NCBI RefSeq assembly: GCF_014203125.1
Contig: NZ_JACHIH010000033.1
Coordinates: forward strand, 1-63,349
Direction: 5' to 3'
DNA length: 63,349 nucleotides
Source of the DNA: Rhodopseudomonas rhenobacensis
GTDB lineage: Bacteria > Pseudomonadota > Alphaproteobacteria > Rhizobiales > Xanthobacteraceae
The notes beneath the pieces were generated by a model that worked only from the letters and a program-made list of their open reading frames with translations, was not told where the DNA came from and did no database searches. A program made the position numbers and the translations under genes. Positions 1-8,569 of this stretch are shown here, in pieces; within the stretch, counting starts at the first letter, position 1; each line of letters opens with the position of its first letter.

Positions 1-1
1 G

Positions 2-73
2 GCGCGCAAACTCCTGGTCCGCCTCAACGCCAAAGCGCGCGATGCGCGAGCCGAATACGCTAATGCAACTTGA
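2..73 (+). CDS. Possible 3' end of a truncated gene
   Basis: An open frame enters from the left edge and stops at TGA 71-73. It gives 23 residues rich in Ala, Arg and Lys, with an amphipathic helical look. There is no start and no recognisable domain, so no function can be given. A palindromic repeat begins directly after it, as is usual just downstream of genes in this sequence. It could also be a chance frame, since open frames are common at this G+C content. Confidence 0.25.
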   Translation, partial: ARKLLVRLNAKARDARAEYANAT

Positions 74-85
74 CACGCCAGATAG

Positions 86-123
86 TCGCTCACCCCAACC
101 CTCTCCCCACGGGAGAGGGAGCG
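86..123. repeat. Dispersed palindromic repeat, CTCTCCC family (copy 1)
   Basis: The perfect inverted repeat CCCTCTCCC-CAC-GGGAGAGGG (99-119) follows CTCACCCC. Related copies occur near 15846, 25531, 54363 and 63159. It is intergenic and non-coding. Confidence 0.7.
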
Positions 124-167
124 CGCAGCGGCTACCGCACCTCTTCACTCGAACTCGATCGCAAAAT

Positions 168-198
168 AAAAGGGCCGGATCGTCGATCCGACCCTTTG
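168..198 (-). terminator. Rho-independent terminator of the GST gene
   Basis: Read on the minus strand, AAAGGGTCGGATCG pairs with CGATCCGGCCCTTT around a one-base loop with a single mismatch. The stem runs straight into TTTTATTTT. It lies 25 bp beyond the GST stop codon and fits an intrinsic terminator. Confidence 0.85.
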
Positions 199-222
199 TC
201 GTTCAATGGATGAAGACGGCTG

Positions 223-837
223 TTACGCCGCCTTCATCAAGCCTTCCTTGCTCAGCGCCTCTTGCACCATCGGCCGCGCCGCGACGCGGGCCTTGTAGGC
301 GGTCAGCGCGGTCAAGCCCGACAGGTCCAGCTTCATCGCTTCGGCCCAGCGCAGCACGGTGAACAGATAGCCGTCGGCGACGGTGAACTGGCTGCCCATC
401 AGATAATCTTTGCCTTCGAGCTGGCCGTCGAGATATTTGAACTTGCCCATCAGCCGCTCCTTGAAGAACGCCTTGACCTCGTCGGGGATCGCCGGCTGGA
501 ACAGCGGGCTGAACCCTTTGTGCAGCTCGGTGGTGATGAAATTCAACCATTCCAACAGCTTGTAGCGTTCATGGCTGCCCGGCGCGGGCGCCAGATGCTT
601 CGCCGCGGCCCGATCGGCGATCACCTGCACGATCACCGGGCCCTCGGTGATCACCTCGCCGCTGTCCAGCATCAGCGCCGGCACCTGGCCCTTGGGGTTG
701 ACCGCCAGGAAATCTTCGCCGCTCTCCAGCTTCTTGGCCCGCACGTCGACCTTGACCAGATCGTAGGGCAATCCAGCTTCCAGCAGCGCGATATGCGGCG
801 ACAACGAGCAGGCGCCCGGCGAATAATACAGCTTCAT
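223..837 (-). CDS. gst: Glutathione S-transferase, beta-class-like
   Basis: This 204-residue cytosolic protein conjugates glutathione to electrophiles or reduces peroxides. The N-terminal thioredoxin-like domain opens MKLYYSPGACSLSPHIALLE, with the Cys and nearby polar residues typical of beta-class bacterial enzymes. It continues with NPKGQVPAL and the glutathione-binding turn before ITEGPVI. An all-helical C-terminal domain with TVADGYLF follows. The ATG at 837 is preferred because AAAGGA stands just upstream and homologues begin MKLYYSP; a longer frame upstream has no support. It diverges from a MarR gene at 954, which may regulate it. The physiological substrate cannot be told. Confidence 0.92.
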   Translation of the reverse strand: MKLYYSPGACSLSPHIALLEAGLPYDLVKVDVRAKKLESGEDFLAVNPKGQVPALMLDSGEVITEGPVIVQVIADRAAAKHLAPAPGSHERYKLLEWLNFITTELHKGFSPLFQPAIPDEVKAFFKERLMGKFKYLDGQLEGKDYLMGSQFTVADGYLFTVLRWAEAMKLDLSGLTALTAYKARVAARPMVQEALSKEGLMKAA

Positions 838-911
838 AGCGAAATTTCCTTTGTGACGAGGTCGGCATGGGCCAGACGGCGCGATTAAATGCGCCTGCAT
901 GGGATAGTCAA

Positions 912-922
912 GTTGATGCAAC
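912..922. promoter_or_regulatory. Probable MarR operator in the divergent promoter region
   Basis: GTTG-ATG-CAAC is an inverted repeat in the 116-bp gap between the divergent gst and marR-type genes. It overlaps a candidate -35 (TTGATG, 913-918). A candidate -10 (TACAGT, 937-942) follows, pointing toward the regulator. Regulation by the adjacent MarR protein is inferred from position. Confidence 0.45.
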
Positions 923-953
923 TGCATTTATTGCGGTACAGTGCGGGGATGCT

Positions 954-1451
954 ATGGACCATGCGATGAAACGTAAGCCATCGACCGAGGCGACCGCCGC
1001 CTGGATCCGCCTGATGCGGATCCAGAGCCGGGTGCTGGACGCCGTCGAGCAGGAGTTGAAGAAGGCCGGCTTCCCGCCGCTGGCCTGGTACGACGCGCTG
1101 GTCGAATTGTCGCGCGCGCCGTCCGGCGAATTGCGCCCGGTCGAATTGGAAAAGCAGATGTTGATCCCGCAATATTCCACCTCGCGGCTGATCGACCGGC
1201 TGGTCGACGAGGGGCTCGCGGCGCGGCGCGAATGCAAGATCGACAAACGCGGCCAGTTCGTCGAAATCACCGAGGCCGGGCGCGAGCTGCAGAAGCGGAT
1301 GGGCAGCGCCTATTCCAACGCGATCGAAAAGCACGTCGGCTCGAAACTGTCGGATGCCGACGCCGCCCGGCTGTGCGCGCTGCTTGACCGGCTCGGCTGC
1401 TCCTGCGATGCGGTACAGGCTGCCGGCAAAGACGCCGCAGCCGCACGATGA
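954..1451 (+). CDS. MarR-family transcriptional regulator
   Basis: About 165 residues. The fold is a winged helix typical of MarR: an N-terminal helix (AAWIRLMRIQSRVLDAVE), a recognition-helix region (MLIPQYSTSRLIDRLVDEG), then a wing with the conserved D-R-G pattern seen here as IDKRGQFVEITEAG. A C-terminal dimerisation helix follows. The ATG at 954 gives the usual family length, while an upstream in-frame start at 867 would overlap the promoter region. Two Cys close to the C terminus (CSCD) could sense oxidants or metals. It is divergent from the glutathione S-transferase, so control of detoxification is a reasonable inference. The ligand is unknown. Confidence 0.85.
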   Translation: MDHAMKRKPSTEATAAWIRLMRIQSRVLDAVEQELKKAGFPPLAWYDALVELSRAPSGELRPVELEKQMLIPQYSTSRLIDRLVDEGLAARRECKIDKRGQFVEITEAGRELQKRMGSAYSNAIEKHVGSKLSDADAARLCALLDRLGCSCDAVQAAGKDAAAAR

Positions 1452-1544
1452 TAGACTTGCAACCCTCCGCTACGGGCGATCGCGCCCGGCTCTGCCCCCG
1501 ACCCCGCGCACAATCCATCGCTGCGCCTTGCTTCCGGAATTTCC

Positions 1545-2915
1545 ATGGCGCGTGACCAGATCGATATGACGCCGTTGCAATCGCGCGACGAGCTTGTGGC
1601 GTGGCTGGAGGCCGGCATCAAGCCGCCGTCCGACTTCCGCATCGGCACCGAGCACGAAAAGACCCCGTTCACGCTGCAGGGCCACCATCCCGTGCCTTAC
1701 GAAGGGGCACGCGGCATCGGTGCCTTGCTGCAAGGCATGCAGCTGCTGCTCGGCTGGGAGCCGATCATGGAGCGCGGTAACATCATAGGGCTCTACGACG
1801 TCACCGGCGGCGGCGCGATTTCGCTGGAGCCGGGCGGCCAGTTCGAACTGAGCGGCGCGCCGGTGGAAACCATCCACCAGACCCATTCCGAATTGATGGC
1901 GCATCTGGCGCAGGTCCGCGAAGTGGCGACGCCGCTCGGCATCGGCTTCTTGGGCCTCGGCATGACGCCGTCGTGGGCGCGCGGCGAGATTCCGGTGATG
2001 CCGAAGGGCCGCTACGGCATCATGACCAACTACATGCCGAAGGTCGGCCAATACGGCCTCGACATGATGTATCGCACCTGCACGGTGCAGACCAATCTCG
2101 ACTTCTCGTCGGAAGCCGACATGGTGAAGAAGCTGCGGGTCTCGGTGGCGCTGCAGCCGGTGGCGACCGCGCTGTTCGCCAATTCGCCGTTCACCGAAGG
2201 CAAGCCGAACGGCTATCTGTCGTTCCGCTCCGAGATCTGGCGCGACACCGACAACGCCCGCTCCGGCATGATTCCCTGGGCGTTCGAGGACGGCATGGGC
2301 TTCGAGCGCTGGGTCGACTACGCACTCGACGTGCCGATGTACTTCATCAAGCGCGGCGACACCTACATCGACGTCGCCGGCTCCTCGTTCCGTGACTTTT
2401 TCGATGGCCGCAACGCGTTGTTTCCCAACGAGCGGCCGACGCTGTCGGACTGGGCCAACCACCTGTCGACGATCTTCCCCGAGGTGCGGCTGAAGCGCTA
2501 TCTGGAGATGCGCGGCGCCGACGGCGTGCCATGGGGCCGGCTGCCGGCGCTGCCGGCGTTCTGGGTCGGCCTGTTGTACGACGACGAGAGCCTCGACGCC
2601 GCCTGGGAGATCGCCAAGGCGTGGACCGCGGCCGAGCGGCAGGCGCTGCGCGACGACGTCCCCAAGCTCGGCTTCAAGGCCAAGATCCGCGACCGCTACA
2701 TGTTCGAGATCGCCAAGGAGTGCATGGCGCTGGCACATGCCGGATTGCGTCGCCGCGCCCGGATCGACCACGACGGCCGCGACGAAACCCGGTATTTGGA
2801 GCCGCTCGACCGCATTCTCGACAGCGGCAAGACCCCGGCTGAAGAGATGCTCGACAAGTTCCACGGCCCCTGGAACGGCTCGGTGGAACCCACCTACGAC
2901 GCCTACGCGTTCTGA
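1545..2915 (+). CDS. gshA: Glutamate-cysteine ligase (plant/alphaproteobacterial type)
   Basis: The 456-residue cytosolic enzyme catalyses the ATP-dependent joining of L-glutamate to L-cysteine, the first step of glutathione synthesis. The early motif FRIGTEHEK, the glycine-rich GGGAISLEPGGQFELSGAP stretch and the late CMALAHAGL region match the GCS2 family shared by plants and alphaproteobacteria rather than the E. coli GshA type. Length is normal for the family. It follows the MarR gene after 93 bp and probably has its own promoter. Proximity to a glutathione S-transferase fits a thiol-stress neighbourhood. No gshB is seen nearby. Confidence 0.95.
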   Translation: MARDQIDMTPLQSRDELVAWLEAGIKPPSDFRIGTEHEKTPFTLQGHHPVPYEGARGIGALLQGMQLLLGWEPIMERGNIIGLYDVTGGGAISLEPGGQFELSGAPVETIHQTHSELMAHLAQVREVATPLGIGFLGLGMTPSWARGEIPVMPKGRYGIMTNYMPKVGQYGLDMMYRTCTVQTNLDFSSEADMVKKLRVSVALQPVATALFANSPFTEGKPNGYLSFRSEIWRDTDNARSGMIPWAFEDGMGFERWVDYALDVPMYFIKRGDTYIDVAGSSFRDFFDGRNALFPNERPTLSDWANHLSTIFPEVRLKRYLEMRGADGVPWGRLPALPAFWVGLLYDDESLDAAWEIAKAWTAAERQALRDDVPKLGFKAKIRDRYMFEIAKECMALAHAGLRRRARIDHDGRDETRYLEPLDRILDSGKTPAEEMLDKFHGPWNGSVEPTYDAYAF

Positions 2916-3129
2916 TCGTCCGTTCATCAACGGTACAGAAAAGCCCCGCTAGCAACGCTGCGGCCGCTGCCGCCGTTCATCGCCGGTACAGGTCGCGCGC
3001 GGTCAAATCTCGCGGTCGGCGCGGGGCGATCCCCCGCGCGATTCTCGGGGCATTCTAAATTGCAACGGCAAGGACCGCTGGCGTCCGGCGCGCGGTTCGA
3101 TCAGACCTCGCTGAGGAGGCGATGCGACA

Positions 3130-3705
3130 ATGCACGCGGACTTCGGCATCGGTATCTCGCAACGCGCGGCGCTCGGCCTGATCGGTGCCGCGCTGCTGCT
3201 GGCGTTGGCGTCGATGCCGCAGCCGGCGCTGGCGCAGGCCAATTTCGACCGCCCCGGCGGCGACTATTCGCGCTCGGCGATCGCCAGCGGCGACCCTGCG
3301 GATTGCGCCATCGTCTGCGAACGCGACCGCCGCTGCCGCTCCTGGAGCTTCGCCTATCCCACCGCGCCCGAGGCCGGCGCGTTGTGCTGGCTGAAGAACA
3401 GCGTGCCGCCGCGGGTCGAAAGCGGCTGCTGCGTCTCCGGGGTGCGCGGCGCGGGCGTCTTGGAGCCGCGCAATTCGGCGATGGAATCGGCGATCGACCG
3501 CTACGGCGGCGACTACAAGAATTTCGACCTGAAGCGCGGCGAAGACGACGAGGCCTGCAAAAAGGCCTGCGCCGACGACAACAATTGCCGGGCCTGGACC
3601 TATGCGCGGCCGGGCTATGTCGGCCGCGACGCGCGCTGCTTTCTGAAGAAAGATATCAAACCGCCGCGGCGCAAGCCCGGCTTCATCTCCGGCGTGGTGC
3701 GCTAG
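3130..3705 (+). CDS. Secreted protein with two PAN/Apple domains
   Basis: A 191-residue exported protein. It has a signal peptide (hydrophobic AALLLALASM stretch, predicted cleavage after ALAQA near residue 36). Two similar cysteine-bearing modules follow, each beginning N-F-D with a GGDY turn and each containing C-x3-C pairs. These resemble PAN/Apple domains, which bind protein or carbohydrate. The two modules (about 40-110 and 118-190) look like an internal duplication. Convergent with the histidine kinase gene that ends at 3741. The ligand is not known. Confidence 0.8.
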   Translation: MHADFGIGISQRAALGLIGAALLLALASMPQPALAQANFDRPGGDYSRSAIASGDPADCAIVCERDRRCRSWSFAYPTAPEAGALCWLKNSVPPRVESGCCVSGVRGAGVLEPRNSAMESAIDRYGGDYKNFDLKRGEDDEACKKACADDNNCRAWTYARPGYVGRDARCFLKKDIKPPRRKPGFISGVVR

Positions 3706-3740
3706 CGCGTCTGGCGTCGGCCGCGCGGTGACACGCGCAA

Positions 3741-5906
3741 TTACTTGCGCAGCTGCACCACGTTGCCGGCAGCGCCGCCGCTGCCCAGCGCGCGGCTGAT
3801 CTTGCGCAGCAATTCGGCGTCGCGGAACGGCTTCTGCACGATGGCCTCCTCGCCGATGTTCTGCAGTGCTGCGAGATCGGCATAGCCGGTGATGAAGATC
3901 GTCGGCATGCCGGGCCGCCGCAGCTGCGCCTCGCGCGCCACCTCGGCGCCGGTCATGCCGGGCATCGCGAAATCGATCACCATCAGATCGAACGGCGCCG
4001 GGTCGCGCTCCAGAATATCCAGCGCGGCGCCGCCGCTGCCGGCCTCGACCACCACGCAGCCGACCTCGCGCAGCATCGCGGCGGTGACCTCGCGCACCGC
4101 GCTGTCGTCGTCGACCAGCAGCAGCCGGCGCATCGCGCCGCGCAGCGGCGGCGGCTCCTGCGCCTCGACGTGGCGGCCGCCGACGTTGCGGGCGGCGCGC
4201 GGCAGAAACACTTTGACGGTGGAGCCTTCGCCGAGCTTGGTGTCGATCCGCACCCCGCCGCCGGACTGCTTGGCAAAGCCGAACACCTGGGCGAGGCCGA
4301 GCCCGGAGCCCTTGCCGACCGGCTTGGTGGTGAAGAACGGCTCGAATGCCTTGGCCAGCACCTCCGGCGTCATCCCGGTGCCGGTGTCGGCCACCGCGAT
4401 CATCACATATTCGCCGGCGCCGGGCATTTCCGGCCGATTCGGCGCGCCGAGCCGGACGTTGGCGGTTTCCACCGTCAGCGAACCGCCGACCTCCATGGCG
4501 TCGCGGGCGTTGATCGCCAGATTGAGGATCACCAGTTCGATCTGGGTCGGGTCGACCAGCGCCGGCCACAGATCCGGCTGCAGCACGGTTTCCAGCCGCA
4601 CCGCGCCGCCCATCGAGCTCTGCAAGAGCTCGCGCATCTTCGCCACGGTTTCGTTGAGATCGACCGCGCGGGTCTCCAGCCGCTGCCGCCGCGAGAATGC
4701 CAAGAGCTGCGCGGTCAGCGTCGCGCCGCGCTCGGCCGCGGTGCGGATGTTGGCGAGCCTGGTGTGCGCCTTGCCGTCGACGCCGGCGCGCTCCAGCGTC
4801 TTTTCCAGGAAGCCGAGATTGCCGAGCACCACGGTGAGCAGGTTGTTGAAGTCGTGCGCCACGCCGGAGGTGAGCTGGCCGACCGCCTCCAGCCGCTGCA
4901 TCTGCCGCAGCGTCGCCTCGACGCGCTCGCGCTCCTCGATCTGGGCGACCAGCTGCCGGTTCGCCGCGGCGAGCTCGGCGGTGCGCTCCTCGACGCGGGC
5001 TTCCAGCGTCTCGGTGATCCGCCGCAGCTCGGCGTCGCCGGCGACGCGTTGGGTGACGTCGGAGCCCTGCACGAAGATGCCGGCGACCTCGCCGGCGCTG
5101 TCGCGCACCGGCTGATAGACGAAATCGACGAAGCGGTCCTCGACGCCGCCGCCCACCTCGCGCTGCAGGCTGACCTTCAGCGCGTTGCCGACGAACGGCC
5201 GGCCGGAGCGGTAGCAGTCGTCCATGACTTCGAGGAAGCCCTGACCCTCGAGCTCGGGCAGCGCCTCCAGCGGCGCCCGGCCGAGCACCTCGCGATGACC
5301 GATCAATTGCAGAAAGGCATGATTGGCGAGGGTGAAGACGTGCTGCGGACCTTCCAGCATCGCCATGAACCCCGGCGCCTGTTCGAACAGGCTGAGCAGC
5401 CGGTCCTGCTCGGCGGCGACGCGTTGGTCGGCCTGCACCCGCTTGGTGGTTTCCACCACCACGGCGATCACGCCGGCGGGCCGGCCGTTCTCGTCGAGCA
5501 CCGGCGAATAGTCGAGATTCATCCACACCGGCTCGGGAACGCCGTTGCGATACAGCGTCAATTTCTGATCGCGATAGGCGAGGCTGCGGCCGCCGAGCAC
5601 GATGCGCATGACGTTGTCGTTGAAATCGGCAACCTCGGGCCAGCCCTCGCGGACCTTGCTGCCGAGCAGCGCCGGATGCCGGGCGCCGGCGAATTCCGAA
5701 TAGGCGTCGTTGTAGATCATGAAGCCGTCGGGGCCCCACAGCATCACGATCGGCACCGCGGAATGCACCACCACACCGACCACGGTCTTCAGCGACTGCG
5801 GCCAGGACGCGATCGGTCCGAGCGAGGTGGATTGCCAATCGAAGTCCGCAATCAGCGCGCCGGTCTCGCCCCCGCCGCGCAGAAATGCAGTATCCGAAGA
5901 CGCCAT
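3741..5906 (-). CDS. Hybrid sensor histidine kinase (PAS-PAS-HisKA-HATPase-REC)
   Basis: This 721-residue soluble sensor kinase begins with two PAS-like domains (about 30-155 and 170-290) and a coiled-coil linker (290-335). A HisKA domain follows with the phospho-acceptor His351 in GVAHDFNN. The HATPase has an N-box near NLAINARDAM, G1 DTGTGM (about 507) and GSGLGL (533). A C-terminal receiver has the acidic pair near 599-601, phospho-Asp645 (VIDFAMPG) and a conserved QKPF lysine. No transmembrane segment is visible. The ATG at 5906 gives a start just before the first PAS. No partner regulator is adjacent, so the output is unknown; it probably passes phosphate through a separate phosphotransfer protein. 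Confidence 0.92.
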   Translation of the reverse strand: MASSDTAFLRGGGETGALIADFDWQSTSLGPIASWPQSLKTVVGVVVHSAVPIVMLWGPDGFMIYNDAYSEFAGARHPALLGSKVREGWPEVADFNDNVMRIVLGGRSLAYRDQKLTLYRNGVPEPVWMNLDYSPVLDENGRPAGVIAVVVETTKRVQADQRVAAEQDRLLSLFEQAPGFMAMLEGPQHVFTLANHAFLQLIGHREVLGRAPLEALPELEGQGFLEVMDDCYRSGRPFVGNALKVSLQREVGGGVEDRFVDFVYQPVRDSAGEVAGIFVQGSDVTQRVAGDAELRRITETLEARVEERTAELAAANRQLVAQIEERERVEATLRQMQRLEAVGQLTSGVAHDFNNLLTVVLGNLGFLEKTLERAGVDGKAHTRLANIRTAAERGATLTAQLLAFSRRQRLETRAVDLNETVAKMRELLQSSMGGAVRLETVLQPDLWPALVDPTQIELVILNLAINARDAMEVGGSLTVETANVRLGAPNRPEMPGAGEYVMIAVADTGTGMTPEVLAKAFEPFFTTKPVGKGSGLGLAQVFGFAKQSGGGVRIDTKLGEGSTVKVFLPRAARNVGGRHVEAQEPPPLRGAMRRLLLVDDDSAVREVTAAMLREVGCVVVEAGSGGAALDILERDPAPFDLMVIDFAMPGMTGAEVAREAQLRRPGMPTIFITGYADLAALQNIGEEAIVQKPFRDAELLRKISRALGSGGAAGNVVQLRK

Positions 5907-6132
5907 ACTGTGTGATGCCTCGATCGGCCGCTCAGAGAACAGGTTCGCGCTGCCCGGAAGGACAAATGACGCATCGGCCAAGGCAGCGCCCACCGCCGGA
6001 AGAGCCAATGCGGGGCACAAACGCCCGCAGATCGGCTTCGTTCCCACCGAGCAGACGATTTTTGCTTTCTTCCGTCAGCGCCATCCCCAGCCGCGTTCGC
6101 GATACAGATTCGCGCGATGCCGATACAGAAAA

Positions 6133-6156
6133 GGCGCGCCGGTTGCCCGGCGCGCC
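6133..6156 (-). terminator. Intrinsic terminator of the 14-codon transcript
   Basis: A perfect 10-bp stem GGCGCGCCGG/CCGGCGCGCC with a 4-nt loop is followed on the minus strand by TTTTCTGT. It lies 62 bp downstream of the mini-ORF stop and ends a small minus-strand unit. The remaining bases between 5907 and 6130 show no further feature. Confidence 0.8.
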
Positions 6157-6217
6157 CTCTCCTCGAACTCGCTGGTTCCCGGCGCCGAGAGCGCCTGAGC
6201 CAGGTCAAACCTCGACC

Positions 6218-6262
6218 TTAGCGGGCGGCCTCAGCGAGGTGACAGCGCTTGGAATGAGACAC
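6218..6262 (-). CDS. 14-codon mini-ORF with perfect Shine-Dalgarno
   Basis: GTG-initiated peptide MSHSKRCHLAEAAR (14 residues, TAA stop). It is preceded by AAAGGAGGTGATCC (6277-6264), a full complement of the 16S rRNA 3' end, with the start codon one base further on. Upstream is a sigma70-like promoter, and downstream a strong terminator bounds an RNA of about 160 nt. The peptide is basic and has one Cys and two His. Very short mRNAs with strong ribosome sites have, as I recall, been reported in Bradyrhizobium, and this could be a relative. It could act as a peptide, as a ribosome-binding RNA or as a leader. Confidence 0.65.
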   Translation of the reverse strand: MSHSKRCHLAEAAR

Positions 6263-6263
6263 T

Positions 6264-6277
6264 GGATCACCTCCTTT
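6264..6277 (-). promoter_or_regulatory. Perfect ribosome binding site (full anti-SD complement)
   Basis: On the minus strand AAAGGAGGTGATCC pairs with 14 consecutive bases of the canonical 16S 3' tail (GGATCACCTCCTTT). Ordinary genes in this window have only 4-6 pairing bases. Confidence 0.8.
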
Positions 6278-6296
6278 CGTTGGTTGCAGATGACCC

Positions 6297-6325
6297 AACA
6301 TAGGCACGATCAGCCGCGCTGTGAA
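6297..6325 (-). promoter_or_regulatory. Sigma70-like promoter of the mini-ORF RNA
   Basis: The minus strand carries TTCACA (6325-6320), exactly 17 bp, then TATGTT (6302-6297). This predicts transcription from about 6290, 13 bp before the strong SD. Not tested. Confidence 0.6.
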
Positions 6326-6392
6326 GCCCACCGCCGCGCCCGGAACGAGTCCGGCTTCCGACGGTTGATCCACAGCCACAAGGGAGAAGAAC

Positions 6393-6755
6393 ATGATCAC
6401 GGAAGCAGATGAAACCGTCAGCCTGATCGGCAGCGACAAGGTGCAGGGAACCGCGGTGTACGGTCCCGACGGCGAGAAGATCGGCGCGATCGAACGGGTG
6501 ATGATCGAGAAGCGCTCCGGCAAGGTGTCCTACGCGGTGCTGTCGTTCGGCGGCTTCCTCGGCATCGGCGACGACTACTACCCGCTGCCCTGGCCGTCGT
6601 TGAAGTACAATACCGAACTCGGCGGCTACCAGACCATGGTGACCGACGACCAGATCAAGGGCGCGCCGAAATACGCCCGCACCTCGGATTGGGATTGGCG
6701 CGACGAGCAAGGCACCCGCAAGATCGACGATTACTACGGCGTGGCGATGGCCTGA
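6393..6755 (+). CDS. PRC-barrel domain protein
   Basis: A 120-residue soluble protein. A PRC-barrel fold spans roughly 10-85: the strand pattern LIGSDKVQGTAVYGPDGEKIGAIERVMIE is followed by VSYAVLSFGGFLGIGDDYYPLPWPSL, the classic beta-barrel core first described in photosynthetic reaction-centre subunit H and RimM. The acidic, Tyr/Trp-rich C-terminal tail is characteristic of small stress-associated PRC proteins in Rhizobiales. GGGAGAAG gives a good ribosome site before the ATG. It is divergent from the mini-ORF RNA, so the two promoters share the 6263-6392 gap. Its exact role is unknown. Confidence 0.88.
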   Translation: MITEADETVSLIGSDKVQGTAVYGPDGEKIGAIERVMIEKRSGKVSYAVLSFGGFLGIGDDYYPLPWPSLKYNTELGGYQTMVTDDQIKGAPKYARTSDWDWRDEQGTRKIDDYYGVAMA

Positions 6756-6782
6756 CGTCACCCCGCCGACGAACCGTAACGC

Positions 6783-6893
6783 CTGTCATTGCGAGCCGAG
6801 GGCGGCGCGCAGCGCCGCCCGACAAGCGAAGCAATCCAGGGCTGCACGCGGAGCCCCTGGATTGCTTTGTCGCAAGAGCTCCTGGCAATGGCG
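6783..6893. repeat. Dispersed repeat, CAATCCAGGG family (copy 1)
   Basis: A long imperfect inverted repeat: CATTGCGAG at one end and CAATGGCGAG at the other, with CAATCCAGGG pairing with CCCTGGATTG in the middle. Two further copies lie at 15643 and 52893. It is squeezed between the PRC-barrel and lysS stop codons. Confidence 0.85.
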
Positions 6894-6895
6894 AG

Positions 6896-8536
6896 TTACG
6901 CGCTTCTTGCCAACGCGCCGTCGATCATCGCCACCGCGTTGGGCAGGCCGTAGACCGCGACGAAGGAGCCGAACCGCGGCCCCTTCTCCTGGCCGAGCAG
7001 CACCTGGTACAGCATGTTGAACCAGTCCAGCGACACGCCGGGCTTGCCGTCCTTCGCCGCCTTCTTGTGGTCGAGGAACGGCTCGCGGCGGCCGATCTCA
7101 TAGACCACGTCCTGGATCGCCTCGGCGGTGGCCTCGGCCGGCAATTGCGACAGCGCGTCGCGCAGATCCTGCAAGGCGGCGCGTTCGGCCTCGGTCGGCT
7201 CGCGGAAGGTCTTGGTCGGCGCCACGAAGTCGCGATAGTAGTTGATGGCGTAGCCGACCATTGCATCCAATTTCGGATGCGTCTGCGGGGTGACGCCCGG
7301 CCGATAGCGGCCGATGAAGCCCCACAAGGTCGCGGCGTTCTCCGCGTTCGACGACGACACCAGCGTCAGCAACAACTGGAACGTCACCGGCATGTCGGAC
7401 TTCGGCGGATGACCGGCGTGGATGTGCCACACCGGATTGCTGAGCTGCTGCTTGGCGTCCTGCCGGGCGTAGCCGTCGAGGAACTGCTGGTAGTCGTCGA
7501 CGTTGCGCGGGATGACGTCGAAATACAGCCGCTTCGCCGCCTTCGGTTCGCGATACATGAACAGCGACAGCGATTCCGGCGAGGCGTAGCGCAGCCATTC
7601 GTCGATGGTCAGCCCGTTGCCCTTCGACTTGGAGATCTTCTGGCCCTTGTCGTCCAAGAACAGCTCGTAGTTGAAGCCTTCCGGCGGCTTGCCGCCGATC
7701 GCCTGGCAGATCTTGCCGGACAGCTTGACCGAGTCGATCAGATCCTTGCCGGCCATTTCATAATCAATGCCGAGCGCGGTCCAGCGCATCGCCCAATCCG
7801 GCTTCCACTGCAGCTTGCAGTGCCCGCCGGTGACCGGCAGCGTCACCCGCTCCTGGGTTTCCGGATCATCGTAGCTGATGGTGCCGGCCTTGGCGTCGTG
7901 CGCGACGATCGGCACCTGCAGCACCACGCCGCTGCGCGGGCAGATCGGCAGGAACGGCGAGTAGCTCGCCGCGCGCTCCTCGCGCAACGACGGCAGCATG
8001 ATCGCCATCACCTTGTCGAGCCGTTCCAGCACCTTGAGCAGCGTCGCGTCGAACCGGCCGGACTTGTAGTAGTCGGTGGCCGAGGCGAATTCGTAGTCGA
8101 AGCCGAAGGTGTCGAGAAACACCCGCAGCCGGGCGTTGTTATGCGCGCCGAACGACTCGTGGGTGCCGAACGGGTCCGGAACGCGGGTCAGCGACTTGCC
8201 GAGATGCTGCGTCAACATCTCCTTGTTCGGCACGTTGTCGGGCACCTTGCGCAGGCCGTCCATGTCGTCGGAGAACGCGATCAGCCGGGTCTTGATCTTG
8301 TCCTCGGTCAGCACGCGGAAGGCGTGGCGCACCATGGTGGTGCGCGCGACTTCACCGAAGGTGCCGATATGCGGCAGGCCGGACGGGCCGTAGCCGGTTT
8401 CGAACAGCACTTCGTCTTTCGGCGCCTTGGTCAGCCGCGCGACGAGCGCTTTGGCCTGCTCGAACGGCCAGGCGTTGGATTGTTCGGCGAGCGTGCGCAG
8501 GTCGCTCGGGCTAACAGGCAGATCGATCGTGGACAT
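6896..8536 (-). CDS. lysS: Lysyl-tRNA synthetase, class I
   Basis: A 546-residue enzyme charging tRNA-Lys. It is the class I (archaeal-type) form, which replaces the class II enzyme in many alphaproteobacteria. The Rossmann HIGH-like motif is PSGLPHIGT (about residue 53), the KMSKS-like loop is KISKSKGN, and a helical anticodon-binding C-terminal half follows. ATG at 8536 is chosen over a TTG one codon upstream. The stop codon lies directly beside a dispersed repeat. The gene stands alone, with the binding-protein gene upstream on the same strand 33 bp away. Confidence 0.96.
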   Translation of the reverse strand: MSTIDLPVSPSDLRTLAEQSNAWPFEQAKALVARLTKAPKDEVLFETGYGPSGLPHIGTFGEVARTTMVRHAFRVLTEDKIKTRLIAFSDDMDGLRKVPDNVPNKEMLTQHLGKSLTRVPDPFGTHESFGAHNNARLRVFLDTFGFDYEFASATDYYKSGRFDATLLKVLERLDKVMAIMLPSLREERAASYSPFLPICPRSGVVLQVPIVAHDAKAGTISYDDPETQERVTLPVTGGHCKLQWKPDWAMRWTALGIDYEMAGKDLIDSVKLSGKICQAIGGKPPEGFNYELFLDDKGQKISKSKGNGLTIDEWLRYASPESLSLFMYREPKAAKRLYFDVIPRNVDDYQQFLDGYARQDAKQQLSNPVWHIHAGHPPKSDMPVTFQLLLTLVSSSNAENAATLWGFIGRYRPGVTPQTHPKLDAMVGYAINYYRDFVAPTKTFREPTEAERAALQDLRDALSQLPAEATAEAIQDVVYEIGRREPFLDHKKAAKDGKPGVSLDWFNMLYQVLLGQEKGPRFGSFVAVYGLPNAVAMIDGALARSA

Positions 8537-8569
8537 CAAGAACTCCGGGCGCCGATGCGCGCGTGGTGA

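Noticed and set aside
42-362. A 106-codon plus-strand frame across the first repeat and terminator
   Set aside because: It runs through a palindromic repeat and the terminator of the opposite gene, and shows no protein-like composition.
6262-6277. A 16-nt match to the 3' end of 16S rRNA
   Set aside because: There is no other rRNA-like sequence around. The opposite strand reads as a perfect Shine-Dalgarno followed by a GTG start, which explains the match.
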